Shown piece by piece: positions 36,601 to 46,100 of a DNA stretch of 64,000 bases. The notes under the pieces are model-generated. The model did not search any database. It was not told the origin of the DNA and was given only the letters and a program-made list of their open reading frames with translations. Each line of letters opens with the position of its first letter. The first letter of the stretch is position 1. The position numbers were made by a program, and so were the translations under genes. The stretch comes from Yponomeuta sedellus. Taxonomy: Eukaryota > Arthropoda > Insecta > Lepidoptera > Yponomeutidae. The stretch spans positions 6,979,913 through 7,043,912 of the forward strand of contig OW203723.1 of NCBI GenBank assembly GCA_934045075.1, read 5' to 3'.

Positions 36601-39600
36601 CTATAAGTGAACAGTGCAGGAGTGTTCTCCGTGCGCTGGACGCATCAGCTCATCCATCACCGCTCATCATCTGCCCAACAACTAAAGCGAGCCATCATCC
36701 ACCATCACCAAGTAAGTCCATTCACATCACCTCCCAATCCGCTCTCTCAACCAGCCCATCGTGAGGTAGACCTAGCCGACACTGGCTAACTACCATAGGC
36801 AATAAACTCTGTGGTAACTTGATGAGATGGTAAACCCCGATTGTTAAAATAGGAAACCTCGCCATGCCCTGAAAAATCACGGGAACTAATTTCTTTATCC
36901 TAGCACCAATAGTTTACCACAATAAACGTCATTCATGAATGTTTATTTCTTTTAAACTACCTAACAGTTGTCCAAGCATAGTCTATTTTAAAGTGTTTTA
37001 ACATTCTAGCGTGTTAAAATATGTGGTCCTAGGTTTCGACATAAAAGAAAAGTGTTAAGTATTCGTCAGTTAGAAAGTCTCCGAGATTGGGCTGAATTCC
37101 TTTAAATTATAATACTGACTTGGTTGTGAACATGACTGTTCGGTATATTGCATTGTTTGTGTATTTAAAATTGGCCACTTTGATGTTATGTTGAAACAGA
37201 AAAAGAAAAAATATATAAATGTTAGTGACACTGACAGCGATTTCTCTGGACTGATAACCGACTACTAACATTTTTTTATTTTTTATATAATATTTATTCA
37301 CTTAAAACAACGCAAAATTACAACATCATTAGTTTGCCAAACGTCTTGGTAACACTTAGTAATAGTGAAGGTCAATAAATTTCGTATAAAACCGTTGACT
37401 ATTGTGTTCATTTGTCTTTTTACGGATTAGCGGCAATTCTAAAATTACAGTTGTAGAGATGAATTTTGACAGTAGAAAAGTTTCTCTATGGAACTCGCCA
37501 TTGACAGTATCCGCTAATGTGCAGATAGAAGCGGCTATGCGGCTCACTTCATTCGGACATCTTACATTATTTTTGCTTTGCATTTCTATTATTAACTCCT
37601 CTTCATTGCCAGTGACTTCAGCCACTCTCTCAAAAAATTACCACTTGTACTGAATTCAAGGATGACCCATATTAGGTAAAGATAACCTAAACATACCTGC
37701 CACAGCAACAAAGATGCCGTTGAGTCCGTTCATTATTGCCACAGAGGCTGAACTCATTTTCAGCTCTGCTATAAAGTCATTGAAGATAAGCCCGAAACAT
37801 GCAATGATGGACTGCGCAATGCTCTGAAAACAAATAATAAATTTATAAAGAGAATAAAATATAGCATAATGAATGAATGGATTGGAAAACATGGCTCTAA
37901 TCCAGCTACCACTATGATTGAAATTAATTAAGTCCTAATGACTATTGACGACGGCGGACTGACTGGTGGACGTATGGAAAACGGAAGAAAAACTAAGGAA
38001 AAGTCTAATAATATTTATAACACATAAGAAATGTAGGTATAAGAAATGCTATGAGACAATGCGATGGACTTGACACAGTAAAAAGGATATTAAAAGGGTC
38101 CGCAACAATGACTGAAGAATAGTTACGTGATGCTATACAAAAATGTAATCATACGAATGGTAGAAATATTAAGCAACCATTTCAAGCGGCAGGTCAACCA
38201 GAAAGGACATGGAAATATACCCAGGTTGAAGCCATTTCTACATATATTATGTATAGCGACTCGCAGTAGGAAATGAATGCACGGCCTTCTAAAATCTGTG
38301 TGGTAAGTATGAGGCCATGAAAATAAATTTTATTATTGACGTAAGTTTTCGTAAAATGAGGAAAGTCACGATGACATGACACGGTTACGAAATTTAAAAA
38401 AATATTTAACTAGGCGTTAAAACGGGTGTTGACATATCTCTTAGACGAATTCTTTAAAAATAAATAATTGCCGGACTTCTTACATGACCCATTTGAAAAG
38501 CACTATAAAAAAGAAAACAAATAGAATTGACAAATTATTGCCCTGTAAGTATGAAACGTATGTTATCTTTTCTGTTCTTGAAAAGGCCATGTATAACACA
38601 ATTACAGGTCTTACAACAAAAAAAAATCATTTTACAACTCGCAAGAGTGTTTTCATCTAATACTTGCCATAACCACTAAGATCTATTCCCGCATACAAAC
38701 AGTGATTGACTTCAATAGCACAAAGTAATTTAGTTTAGTCTTCTCTTAGTTTAATTAATAAGCTTGATTATGTAAATATTAAACGTTTAGTTCTGGAATG
38801 GCTGAAATCATTTATGGTATCAATCATTTTTAAAATAGATCACAATGTGCAGAAGTATCGGTAGATATAATAAACAAGATATGCCCAAGATGCCTTGGGG
38901 TACACGTTGTTAATCTCAGATCCCAGCTATTTATAGCATACCCATATAAATATTCTCATGTAACTTAAAACCTTAAAATTGCGATTAGATGCCTAAACTA
39001 GACATTTTCTCGCAAATTCATGAATTATGTTTATAAAATTGGCAGCGTGTTATCTAAAAGAGTGTTCCAAGTTACTTCATTTATGGAAATATGGCAGTTT
39101 TGGACTAAAAAGTTACAGTTTACGGGTAGAATCTTGTTTGCTAAATTGGACAAGTAAGAATAAATAGACTGTACACCTCTGTTTGCTGACGATCACCATT
39201 ATAGGCCTTCCTTCCGTCACGGACAATTTAACCATTTTTTAAGAGTTTCACGCTTTTCGAATTACATAAAAAGTTGTCGAGCGACAGACCTTACTGCATG
39301 TACGAGTAGGAAACAAAGGAAGAATCCGGACATGTCAATACCCATTTCTTATGAAAAATAAAATATATAAAAATTCGTAAAAAACAGTACAATTGTATTG
39401 ATAGACATTATTTTTTAGCTCATTGCCAGATTAATTAAATTTAAACTTGCAGTTACATATTTTTAAATACAAAACATTAATTGCGTAGCTAAAATAACGG
39501 GGTTTAGTAGCTTATTTTGCTGGTTGATGTTTTAGTACTGTGATGTTCTAAAACTCTTATAAAAATAAGACTGGAATGACTTCAACTTTGTGCTTTATAT

Positions 39601-40082
39601 AAATGTGTTTGTTTATTTAATTTATAATATAAACGGAAAACTGAATAAAAACAGAATAAGCGGGTAAAAACAGTCAGGTCTAGTCGTAATGTGAAGTGGT
39701 AATGCTAAAAAATTAAGGAAATTTCAAAATGGGTGACGCAATTTTAAATTTTAAAAATGATAGACAGAATTAAAAAATATAAGAAAATGGTGTAAAGAGG
39801 TTTGCACCGTTACAATGCTAAATACAAATTTACAGAATTCACAAAAATAATTATACAAGTTTTTTTTATATTTGCATGCTAGTTTTTAAGCCAAATCTGA
39901 CGAGAGAACCTGCTAAAACACATTAAAAGTTCGGTCACCGCAAAACGTCCGGAAATAGGAGAACAGAATCCACTTACTATTGTGATTATTGTAGAAATCC
40001 ATATCATGTATCCCCAACCTCCATCAGGCGGTATCAGCTTATATTTCCTTCCTCCCTTGAATTCTGTAACGTCAAGCGTCAT
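24529..40082 (-). CDS. MCT-like transporter, gene 2 of the cluster (ten coding exons)
   Basis: Coding exons in order: 40082-39978, 37823-37697, 35932-35793, 35127-35025, 34331-34158, 31750-31594, 31297-31150, 28614-28467, 27310-27119, 24674-24529. All junctions are GT-AG and the product is 479 residues. Exon sizes equal those of gene 1 except the last, which is 21 bp shorter and lacks most of the basic tail. Signatures [11 protein letters not shown] (exon 1) and [13 protein letters not shown] (exon 4) are intact. Gene 2 is clearly the closest relative of gene 1 across all exons, and parts of introns 7 and 9 also align. An in-frame ATG lies 69 bp upstream (40149-40151), but the conserved start at 40080-40082 matches gene 1. 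A transporter of the SLC16 class is inferred; substrate unknown. TAA at 24529-24531 overlaps AATAAA. Confidence 0.9.
24822..25071. mobile_element. MITE-like element, family K
   Basis: gggcgagataaatagtcg at the left and its exact complement at the right bound 250 bp, flanked by TTA and TTG, which suggests a PIF/Harbinger-type target. The interior is full of cttagctaag-like words and has no open frame. It lies in gene 2 intron 9, close to its last exon. Confidence 0.6.
25148..25275 (+). repeat. Dispersed repeat, family A relative
   Basis: cccattatgtccccaccgag then ggcaggtataggtcatactc and gaccggattggtagaggctt. Confidence 0.55.
25500..25680 (-). mobile_element. tRNA-derived SINE, family E
   Basis: On the minus strand the head reads ggtggtagctcagtgggtag (A box) and ccaggttcgatcccgagtgc (B box), then tgtaccaatgactttgttt. 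One of the best E copies. It starts right of gene 2 exon 10 in intron 9. Confidence 0.65.
25700..27118. other. Gene 2 intron 9, right part
   Basis: No coding frame. 26215-26420 is shared with 38990-39180 in gene 2 intron 1; 26900-27060 aligns loosely with 44575-44735 in gene 1 intron 9. Confidence 0.5.
27885..28070 (-). repeat. Dispersed repeat family I
   Basis: Opens aaatgaaattaaatgaaatg and contains gtccatttcaaaatctagat on the plus strand. Confidence 0.55.
28224..28265. repeat. Perfect 18-bp hairpin
   Basis: ttatcactttgttaacga at 28224-28241 and its exact complement at 28248-28265 with loop acatgc. Lies in gene 2 intron 8. No U tract follows on either strand. Confidence 0.8.
29410..29800 (+). 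pseudogene. Third LINE type, C-terminal remnant
   Basis: Reads KSYRHSTQLLYSDCKVLTVR, QLFILRSVLSAHRRFHTS and RVCRLPTPAMHTTFGQRFAP before an in-frame TAA; a shifted frame continues with KQKLKLYLNSLNYSETEKLL. The SYRHPT / LTVRQL layout is that of a LINE (jockey- or CR1-like) C-terminus. Lies in gene 2 intron 7. Confidence 0.6.
30036..30101. repeat. AT dinucleotide repeat
   Basis: About 33 AT units with minor variants to the left from 29880. Confidence 0.95.
30583..30654. repeat. TA dinucleotide repeat
   Basis: About 35 uninterrupted TA units in gene 2 intron 7. Confidence 0.95.
30835..30915 (+). repeat. LINE family D, 3' end fragment
   Basis: aatggcaaaccctggtctct and caggcgtgattttaccc match the family D tail. 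Confidence 0.45.
31868..32217 (-). mobile_element. MITE-like element, family J, copy 2
   Basis: Ends gtacagtactacaca and tgtgtagcactgtac. Same body as 21131-21494 in reverse. Lies in gene 2 intron 5, upstream of exon 6. Confidence 0.65.
32222..32332 (-). repeat. Short repeat family L
   Basis: ctgaaggcttgcccatcagc and gctgagtcagctgccattta, also at 42655-42710 and, in reverse, 55528-55645. Confidence 0.5.
32385..32555 (-). mobile_element. tRNA-derived SINE, family M
   Basis: tRNA-like head at 32490-32555: on minus, ggcgtagcggtagcgcgtct then cccgggttcaaatcccggct. The body ends at the left with caggcacataca. Same arrangement at 53061-53207. Confidence 0.7.
32600..32850 (+). repeat. Dispersed repeat, family N
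   Basis: Contains cagtcacagagtagcggcc and aaaaatgcccataccctgca. It looks like a LINE tail but only one copy is present here. Confidence 0.35.
33026..33616 (+). mobile_element. SINE family S tandem composite with inverted tail
   Basis: Two reverse S units in tandem (33027-33338 and from 33339), the second cut at about 33555 and joined head-on to a forward 3' tail ending in the attaaaataaaaatagta motif. The 15-bp ctgttatggcatttt flanks the whole (33011-33025 and 33617-33631). Confidence 0.85.
33861..33922 (+). ncRNA. Hammerhead-ribozyme-like motif
   Basis: CTGAGGA (33870-33876), stem gcctc/gaggc with loop gtgtta, then GAAAC (33894-33898), a minimal helix III acgcatc, and cttgtg/cacaag ends that can close helix I. 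This is the layout of small retroelement hammerheads. One extra T after CTGAGGA and A for G in helix III argue the copy is weak or dead. Confidence 0.4.
33923..34070 (+). repeat. Repeat body following the hammerhead-like motif
   Basis: ggtggtggtgtgttcgtgtc and cttgcttctgcttgaa are shared with the reverse copy at 11885-12015. Confidence 0.5.
34710..34790. repeat. Inverted repeat in gene 2 intron 4
   Basis: aatcacgtttcaaag at 34710-34724 and its exact complement at about 34776-34790, 50 bp apart. Confidence 0.5.
35195..35285 (-). repeat. Family A relative, fragment
   Basis: tccaccgatccggacttggc and ggagtatggcctataccttc on the plus strand. Confidence 0.55.
35455..35555 (+). repeat. Repeat with caaat tract
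   Basis: Same repeat as 715-830: tttacattctgtttgctg and gtcaatgtacaaagtaaa. Confidence 0.5.
36240..36800 (+). promoter_or_regulatory. GC-rich promoter-like segment, possible LTR relic
   Basis: Rises well above local GC (ttcgcgcaagaatcgatcg, ggtgccggcgctcgtgccg), then a TATA-like actataagta near 36463 and a possible donor gtaagt at 36710. It lies in gene 2 intron 2. It could be the start of an LTR retrotransposon or a promoter on the plus strand; no paired LTR or following gene was found. Confidence 0.3.
37900..39960. other. Gene 2 intron 1
   Basis: Two kilobases without a coding frame. A SINE M-like scrap lies near 38195-38235, and 38990-39180 is the segment shared with 26215-26420. Nothing else recognised. 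Confidence 0.5.
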
Positions 40083-40150
40083 CTTGTTCACACTTACACA
40101 GCCTGACTCCGAAGTAAGCAGTATTAAGCTGATACTCTTCTGCCACAGCA

Positions 40151-40196
40151 CAATTTATCTTATGCTAATATTGTAGCTGGATTTATGATTTTATAA
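40151..40196 (-). promoter_or_regulatory. Shared upstream block with GATA-type site and TATA-like box, gene 2
   Basis: Same 37-bp block as gene 1, with AGATAA at 40155-40160, 73 bp before the ATG. Directly upstream on the minus strand is TTATAAAATC (40187-40196), a good TATA-box match. Confidence 0.5.
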
Positions 40197-40431
40197 GCTA
40201 TAATGTCTAAACATACGCCCCGGCAAATAGTGGTGAAATACACATCATCAAAGTGACATTGCTGATGTAATTACTTTTGCACGTATTTATGACGTGCGCA
40301 AAGTAATTCAATTCCTAATATTTTTGTTAGTTACAGATCTACTGATTGTTATTTTAATTATTTCCTCATTTAAAATGAAGAAAATCTAGGTAACTTGTAT
40401 TTAACTGGCAAACTAACCCGAAGTGCTCGTT

Positions 40432-41022
40432 GCCCAGTGGAACCGAGTGATTGGCATCAACCACTTGGGTTAAGCAACAACAGGCGCGGTCCGGTGCTAG
40501 ATGGCTGACCATCCTGTGACTACCATTAGTGGCATTTATGAAGAGCGCTTCCATATTTCGCAAGGCACATTAAGCCGTTGGTGCCGGCTGTCACGTAATG
40601 GCAGTCGTTGAGCCATGTCACAGGTCTAGCCATGTCAGGGTGGCTTGATAACTTCTGACAGTTAGGCCCCACTAGGTAAGATAAGATAAGGTAAGAATAT
40701 TCTTTATTGTACACTGGAAAAACAACAAATACAAAACAATTGCAAATATACATAGTACAATTGGCGGCCTTATTGCTAAGAGCAATTTCTTCCAGACAAC
40801 CTTACGATGGAAAGTTGCTGAAGGAAATTAGAAAGACGGGTAGCCAGTGCAAATTTGAATATTGATACATACTTATACTTAATAATAATACACTACCACT
40901 ACCTTACAATCCTCCACCAATCCGGACTTCGCCCCCGTGGTAGAGTACGGCATAACCTAATCTTCCTGCGATACAGAAAGAGACTCGTGCCCCAGCAATG
41001 GCGAAATGCAAAGGGTTGATAT
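40432..41022 (-). repeat. Dispersed repeat family A split by an insertion
   Basis: The right part of family A (40432-40670) and its left part (40900-41022) are separated by a family C LINE tail. Reading across restores the family order. Confidence 0.65.
40678..40870 (-). repeat. LINE 3' end, family C, nested in family A
   Basis: Opens gataagataaggtaagaata and holds attggcggccttattgctaa and cttccagacaaccttacgat. Younger than the A copy it interrupts. Confidence 0.65.
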
Positions 41023-42120
41023 CAAACTAACCCACTGTTTCTGGATCTATAGTTTGTCCATAATTAGAGTGGTTCATAATGATGAGTGGATCGCGTGATT
41101 TTCTTTTCTTATGTGAAAGAAAATTTTGCATCTTGTATACTTCTAAAGCTTTGTATCGTTGTAGATTGGCATCTAAAAGGTTCATAGAGCTGCGGTTAAG
41201 CTTAACGTCAGTCGTGCACTTTAAAATAACATCAGAAATTAAAACTATTTTCAAGGTCGGGACTGAGAAGGATAACTTGTAAAAATAATGTCTTAAAAAA
41301 GTATTGAATTTCATTTGTCTAAAAACGAAAAAACTTATGACTGTAAAAGCAAAAAGTGAATAAGTCATTTTTTAAAGCTTACGGAGCATTTTTTGATTCA
41401 AACTAAGTCTGAATGGAACATTTAATACACCAAGAAATCGGAACTGCTTCACGATTTTAGTGAATTTTCCTACTGAGCCAGTGGCTTTGTTTCGCATTAA
41501 TATGGCAGGTTGAAGTACGTTATAACTGAATTAATAATAATAATATTCACATACAGGCACATACATTGCTTCTGGCCTCACACTAGGATACCCTGTGCCG
41601 TGGGAACTAGAAACAGCGACACCACAAACATGTAAACATCCAAGGCAGGGGTTTTTTTCGTCCTCGGTCGGGGTTAAGCTCTTCGAATAACTGCGAAACC
41701 TGGGAGTGAGTCTCTATAATGCATAGTAGTTCAATAGAGTCATATTAGTCCTTTAATGGTCGTTTCATTCATACTATCGGTAGACTAGTAACCAATCGCG
41801 TTGCAATGGTATAAACCGTGCTACTTAACTCGACGCCTCACGCGATTCAATCTTCTTCGCGAGAGATGCCTATTTAATTTGCGCTTGTTACGCCCCTGGA
41901 ATTGCTATTGCTTTGTAGACTACCAAATTATTGAGGCAAATAAGAACCATTTCTTGCTTATACAATTCCATCAAAAAAACTATGTAAGTATTAGAATCTA
42001 GGGCGTAGTTGACCCCATCCGACAAAAATTAATGAAAGTGATTCCGAAATTAAGTTAGTGAAAAACTAGTGGTGTACACCATAGATAAGTGTATTTACTG
42101 ACGTAGTGTACACTTTACAC
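41022..42120. other. Intergenic stretch between genes 1 and 2
   Basis: A SINE M body without head at 41545-41665. Other open frames here (for example 41027-41368) show no family features. Confidence 0.45.
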
Positions 42121-42136
42121 CACCATTTTTCACTCT

Positions 42137-42277
42137 GTAGACTTTTAGTCCGGATCTACTTACGGGTGTTGTTATATCGGAAGAGTCCAACCAGGTTTCG
42201 CCCCGATTCGCAGAACACGAGTAGATCCGGACTAAAAGTCTACAATGTGTTGTGCTTACGAAAGTTTTAGTTCAAAA
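42137..42277 (+). mobile_element. Foldback retroposon, family O, copy 2
   Basis: Inverted arms at 42136-42160 and 42220-42244 with part of the family O interior between. The right side carries the tail ending agttcaaaaa. The 12-bp atttttcactct flanks it at 42125-42136 and 42278-42289. Orientation is opposite to copy 1, and one arm is shorter. Confidence 0.75.
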
Positions 42278-42289
42278 ATTTTTCACTCT

Positions 42290-43199
42290 TCCTTTCTCTT
42301 ATGGAATATTACCTACTTTTAACAAAACTCAAAAGTCAAACGGAATAATTGTATTCACCAGGTCTGTCTTTTGTTTAGTTTCACAATTAATTGATTACGT
42401 GGAGAAAAAGTAAAAGCTAACAAAGAAATTCCCCATTTATTCTTTTCAAAACATGTGTATGTAATTCATAAAACACAATAACATTCATACAAAGTCGTTC
42501 ACCCGTTTTAACTTAATTAACAAGTTTTTAACTTAAAGTTACACTAAGCTAGACACAATCGTCCTTTCAACATTATTTTAATAACCGATGTCGTTGTCTT
42601 CTAAATAGTTCTTAAGGACACCAGATGTTTATAGATTATAACTGTTTATTCAACACTGAAGGCTTGTCCATCAGCATATTGCTGAGTCAGTTGCCATTTA
42701 TAGCACGCCGTGACCTTTCATATTTCTTTCTTTTTGTGTTTTCTGTTAATGCTATGTTCAGTAATATTTTTAAAGTTTATTTTGTTACTGTGGCGTGTGC
42801 ACTGTTTCTATAATAGATGTTTTTCTTCTTTTTATTATTTCTATTTACATAGTATGGTTATACTCTGTCCCATTAGTATTTTAGGGTATCTTCGTGTAGG
42901 TAGGTATTTTAATTTTTATGCAACCGATTACTCGATCAATTACTTAATCGAATGTCGACTGGCACAAAATTATCAATATTTATCATTCATTTCCCCTTGT
43001 CCCTACATAACATTTTACATTTTGCTGAATTATTTTGTGGGAGTGAAACATTTGAACGCTGGAGTAAGTGCCTTCTAGGGTTTTTTAGTGGCGTAACTAA
43101 AGCGCTAAACTAACAAAAAAATCATTGTCCTTTATGTACAAAATTTTAACTACACCTTTATCTTCACAAAACATATGTATTCTTGAAGACAAAGTGTAT
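42290..43199. other. Sequence downstream of gene 1
   Basis: AT-rich 3' flank. AATAAA on the minus strand occurs at the stop codon and again at 42832-42837. Family L scrap at 42655-42710. Confidence 0.45.
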
Positions 43200-46100
43200 T
43201 TATTTTGCCCTAAGACTTCTTTTTGGCTTGAGCTTCTGTCGCTGCAATTTCTTCTGGTTCCTCATGTAACACATTTCTATGCTCCAAAACATCAACACGA
43301 TCGCGTACAAAGATGTCAAGACGCAGAACGAAGTAGCGTAGCTGTTTGTCATGTCCCTTACGGCTCCTGTGATAAAGATAAATATTTTCTAACTGTAACT
43401 TTTGTAACCACTGCGTGTTATGCATGTTGATTCGGATATAAAAGTTTCACCTAAAACTTCACATGGTTTTCTATAAATTGTACTCAAAATGTAACCGACG
43501 GGTTGATCGATCGATTTGATACACTTGCACGTTTGTCGACAGAGTCTGACCAGTATGTTTTGCAAAACAACACGTAACTGTTATTGTCACGCATTTTATG
43601 GTGTCAAAATTAATCAGCACTCCGCCGCTAAGTCGTCTTAAAATGCGTGACAAATAAAGCAAAGCGTTGTTATAGTATTTATACAGTCTGTTTCGATATC
43701 CAACGTTGTATGTCCCCACTGCTGGGGCACGGGTCTATTTCTGCATCGCAGAAAGGTTAGGCCATACTCCACCACGGCGCCAAGTCCGTGTTGTTGGAGG
43801 ATTGTAAGACAGTGGCGGGCCTTACTGTAAGAAGTTATCAAGCCGTCCATAAGGATGACATGGCTTAACAACTGCCATTATATGATAGCCGGCACCAACG
43901 GCATAACGGGCCTTGCGAAACACGGAAGCGCTCGGAAAAATGCCACTAGCGGTAGTCACGGGACGGTCACCCTTCTTGCACCTGACCGCGCCTGTCGTTG
44001 CTTAACTCAAGTGATTGATTGCAATCACTCAGTTCGACTAGGGCGCAAGCGCTTCTGATTATTCTGACAGGCTGATTAACACAGTTTAATTAAGGTAAAA
44101 ATGCGAGCGGTCGTAGCGGAATGGTAGAACCTCGACTTCACACTCGGGAGGTTTTAGGTTCTAGCTCAGTGCTTGATATTGCCAATCCACGGTGGACACG
44201 TGTGGTGATTCAAGCTAGTGTATTCTTTCTTCAAGAGAAGGCATGTACCCTACATATTTAGTCTGCATTATCGATAAAGGTGAATAGAGACAGAGCCCGT
44301 TTTAGCACCAGAACGACTACCCAAAGACTGACCGACCCTTCAACCGGCCGACGTGGCACTCTTTCGAGAAAATTGCAAGTGTATCCGCCTCAGGCCTGTA
44401 ATATTTGTTTTCCTAGAGTATACAATTTTCAAAACGTCTGCGTTTTCACAGTGTTAGCACTTCTATTGAAAGAAATAACTGATGTAATAATGATGTACTG
44501 CAGTATTTCATTCTAAGTTAATTTATCCATTATCTTTGCTTAAGCTGTATTGATGGGTAGATAATATCTGTTTGTCTTCTGAAGCCAGATAATCTACCAC
44601 TCACAAACAAATCAGGGATCAATATCGGCCTACTTACTGAGCCGATCTCTATTCTCAGTCTAGTTAGGGATCTACTTTTAAAACAGAACACCGTGCAATA
44701 TCCATCCATTGCAAATTTAGGTAAGATATGCCACCAAAATATACAAATATTTTTTTATATACTGACAATCAACATGTAAATGTGGGACGTACCAACAAGA
44801 GGTCCAACTGTAAGGCTCAAAATACAGTAAACCAGCATGAACATCCCCAAGACGTTGGCATACTTCTCCTTGGATACAATCTCTGACAGCACCAGAGGCA
44901 TCAACGTCGCTAAAAGACACTTCGAAGCGCCCATCAAGGTGAGGAAGATCATTGTGGTCAACTGCTTCTTGGACCAAATCATACCTGGAACAGATGAGAT
45001 ATAAATAAAATACTTAAACAATAATTGGATAAAAACTTTCGTAAACACTAACTTACTATCGGAATCTCTTGCTTGAATTCGACCAATCCTCTTTTTAATT
45101 TATACCTTCAATCTGATCGGACTCTTTTATTAATTCTCATTGAACATCAGGCAAATTATTTATAAAACGTGATGACTTAATAAAGACCAACCCTTTTTGC
45201 TCCTATAAAATCTATTTAGGTGCCACGAGCCGTGATAGTTTGATACAGACTTTATTGCACAACTAAAAAGAAGAATACGATCAGTATTTCTTTAATGAAA
45301 TCATTTAATTTATCAAAATAATGTCATACAATTGGCGGTCTTATTGCTTAGAGCGATACATCGTCGTTGGCGGGTTTTTCTTCTTCTTCGGGCTATATTA
45401 GTCCAATGCTGGACATAGCCCTCCCCTAATGAGCGCCATAGCGCAAGGTTGTGCCATCATTGGGGGGTAATGCTCATAATCCCCACGCTGGGCATCCGGG
45501 TTGGGGATCGCAGTTTGGTGGAATTGTACTGCAGAGGGCGCTGCTGCCCACACCCCGGTTTGTGTCCCTTAGTCACCTTTTACGACACCCGCGGGAAGAA
45601 TTTGGGTTGGTGCTGTTCTCTAGGCCGACACCACACAGCACAGTTACTTTATTGAAACTTTACCAAAGTTCAAAAATTGGTTGTCCGTAGGGATGTGTTT
45701 AGTATTTGAGTTTTTTGTGTAGCTTATAAACGTCCCACTGCAGGGCACATGCCTTCTCTCATAGAGAGAGTATGTGCGTTCTCGCCGCGGATAGGCAATT
45801 TCAAACGTTGAGGTATTTGAACCCTCTCACACTCAGGTTTCCTCACGATGCGAGTGATAGTGACTGATATCGCTACTGTAACTTAGAAAATTAATAAAAT
45901 AAACAAGTTAAAAGAACAAAAAAAATTTAAGAGTCTACACCGTATCACCTGAGCTTACCACTAAAGTTACTTACCAATCCTTGTCACGATGGCTATCAGC
46001 AATCCTATCATATATAGGTTTCGATATCCCACTTTTATCCACCACTTATTAAACACTATTAGAGACAGTTTGCCTACTACGTCGCCGATGGACATTAGTG

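Noticed and set aside
42710..43078. A 122-codon Phe/Leu/Tyr-rich frame suggesting a membrane protein
   Set aside because: Composition follows from AT-rich DNA downstream of gene 1; no motifs, no paralogue, no splice or promoter context.
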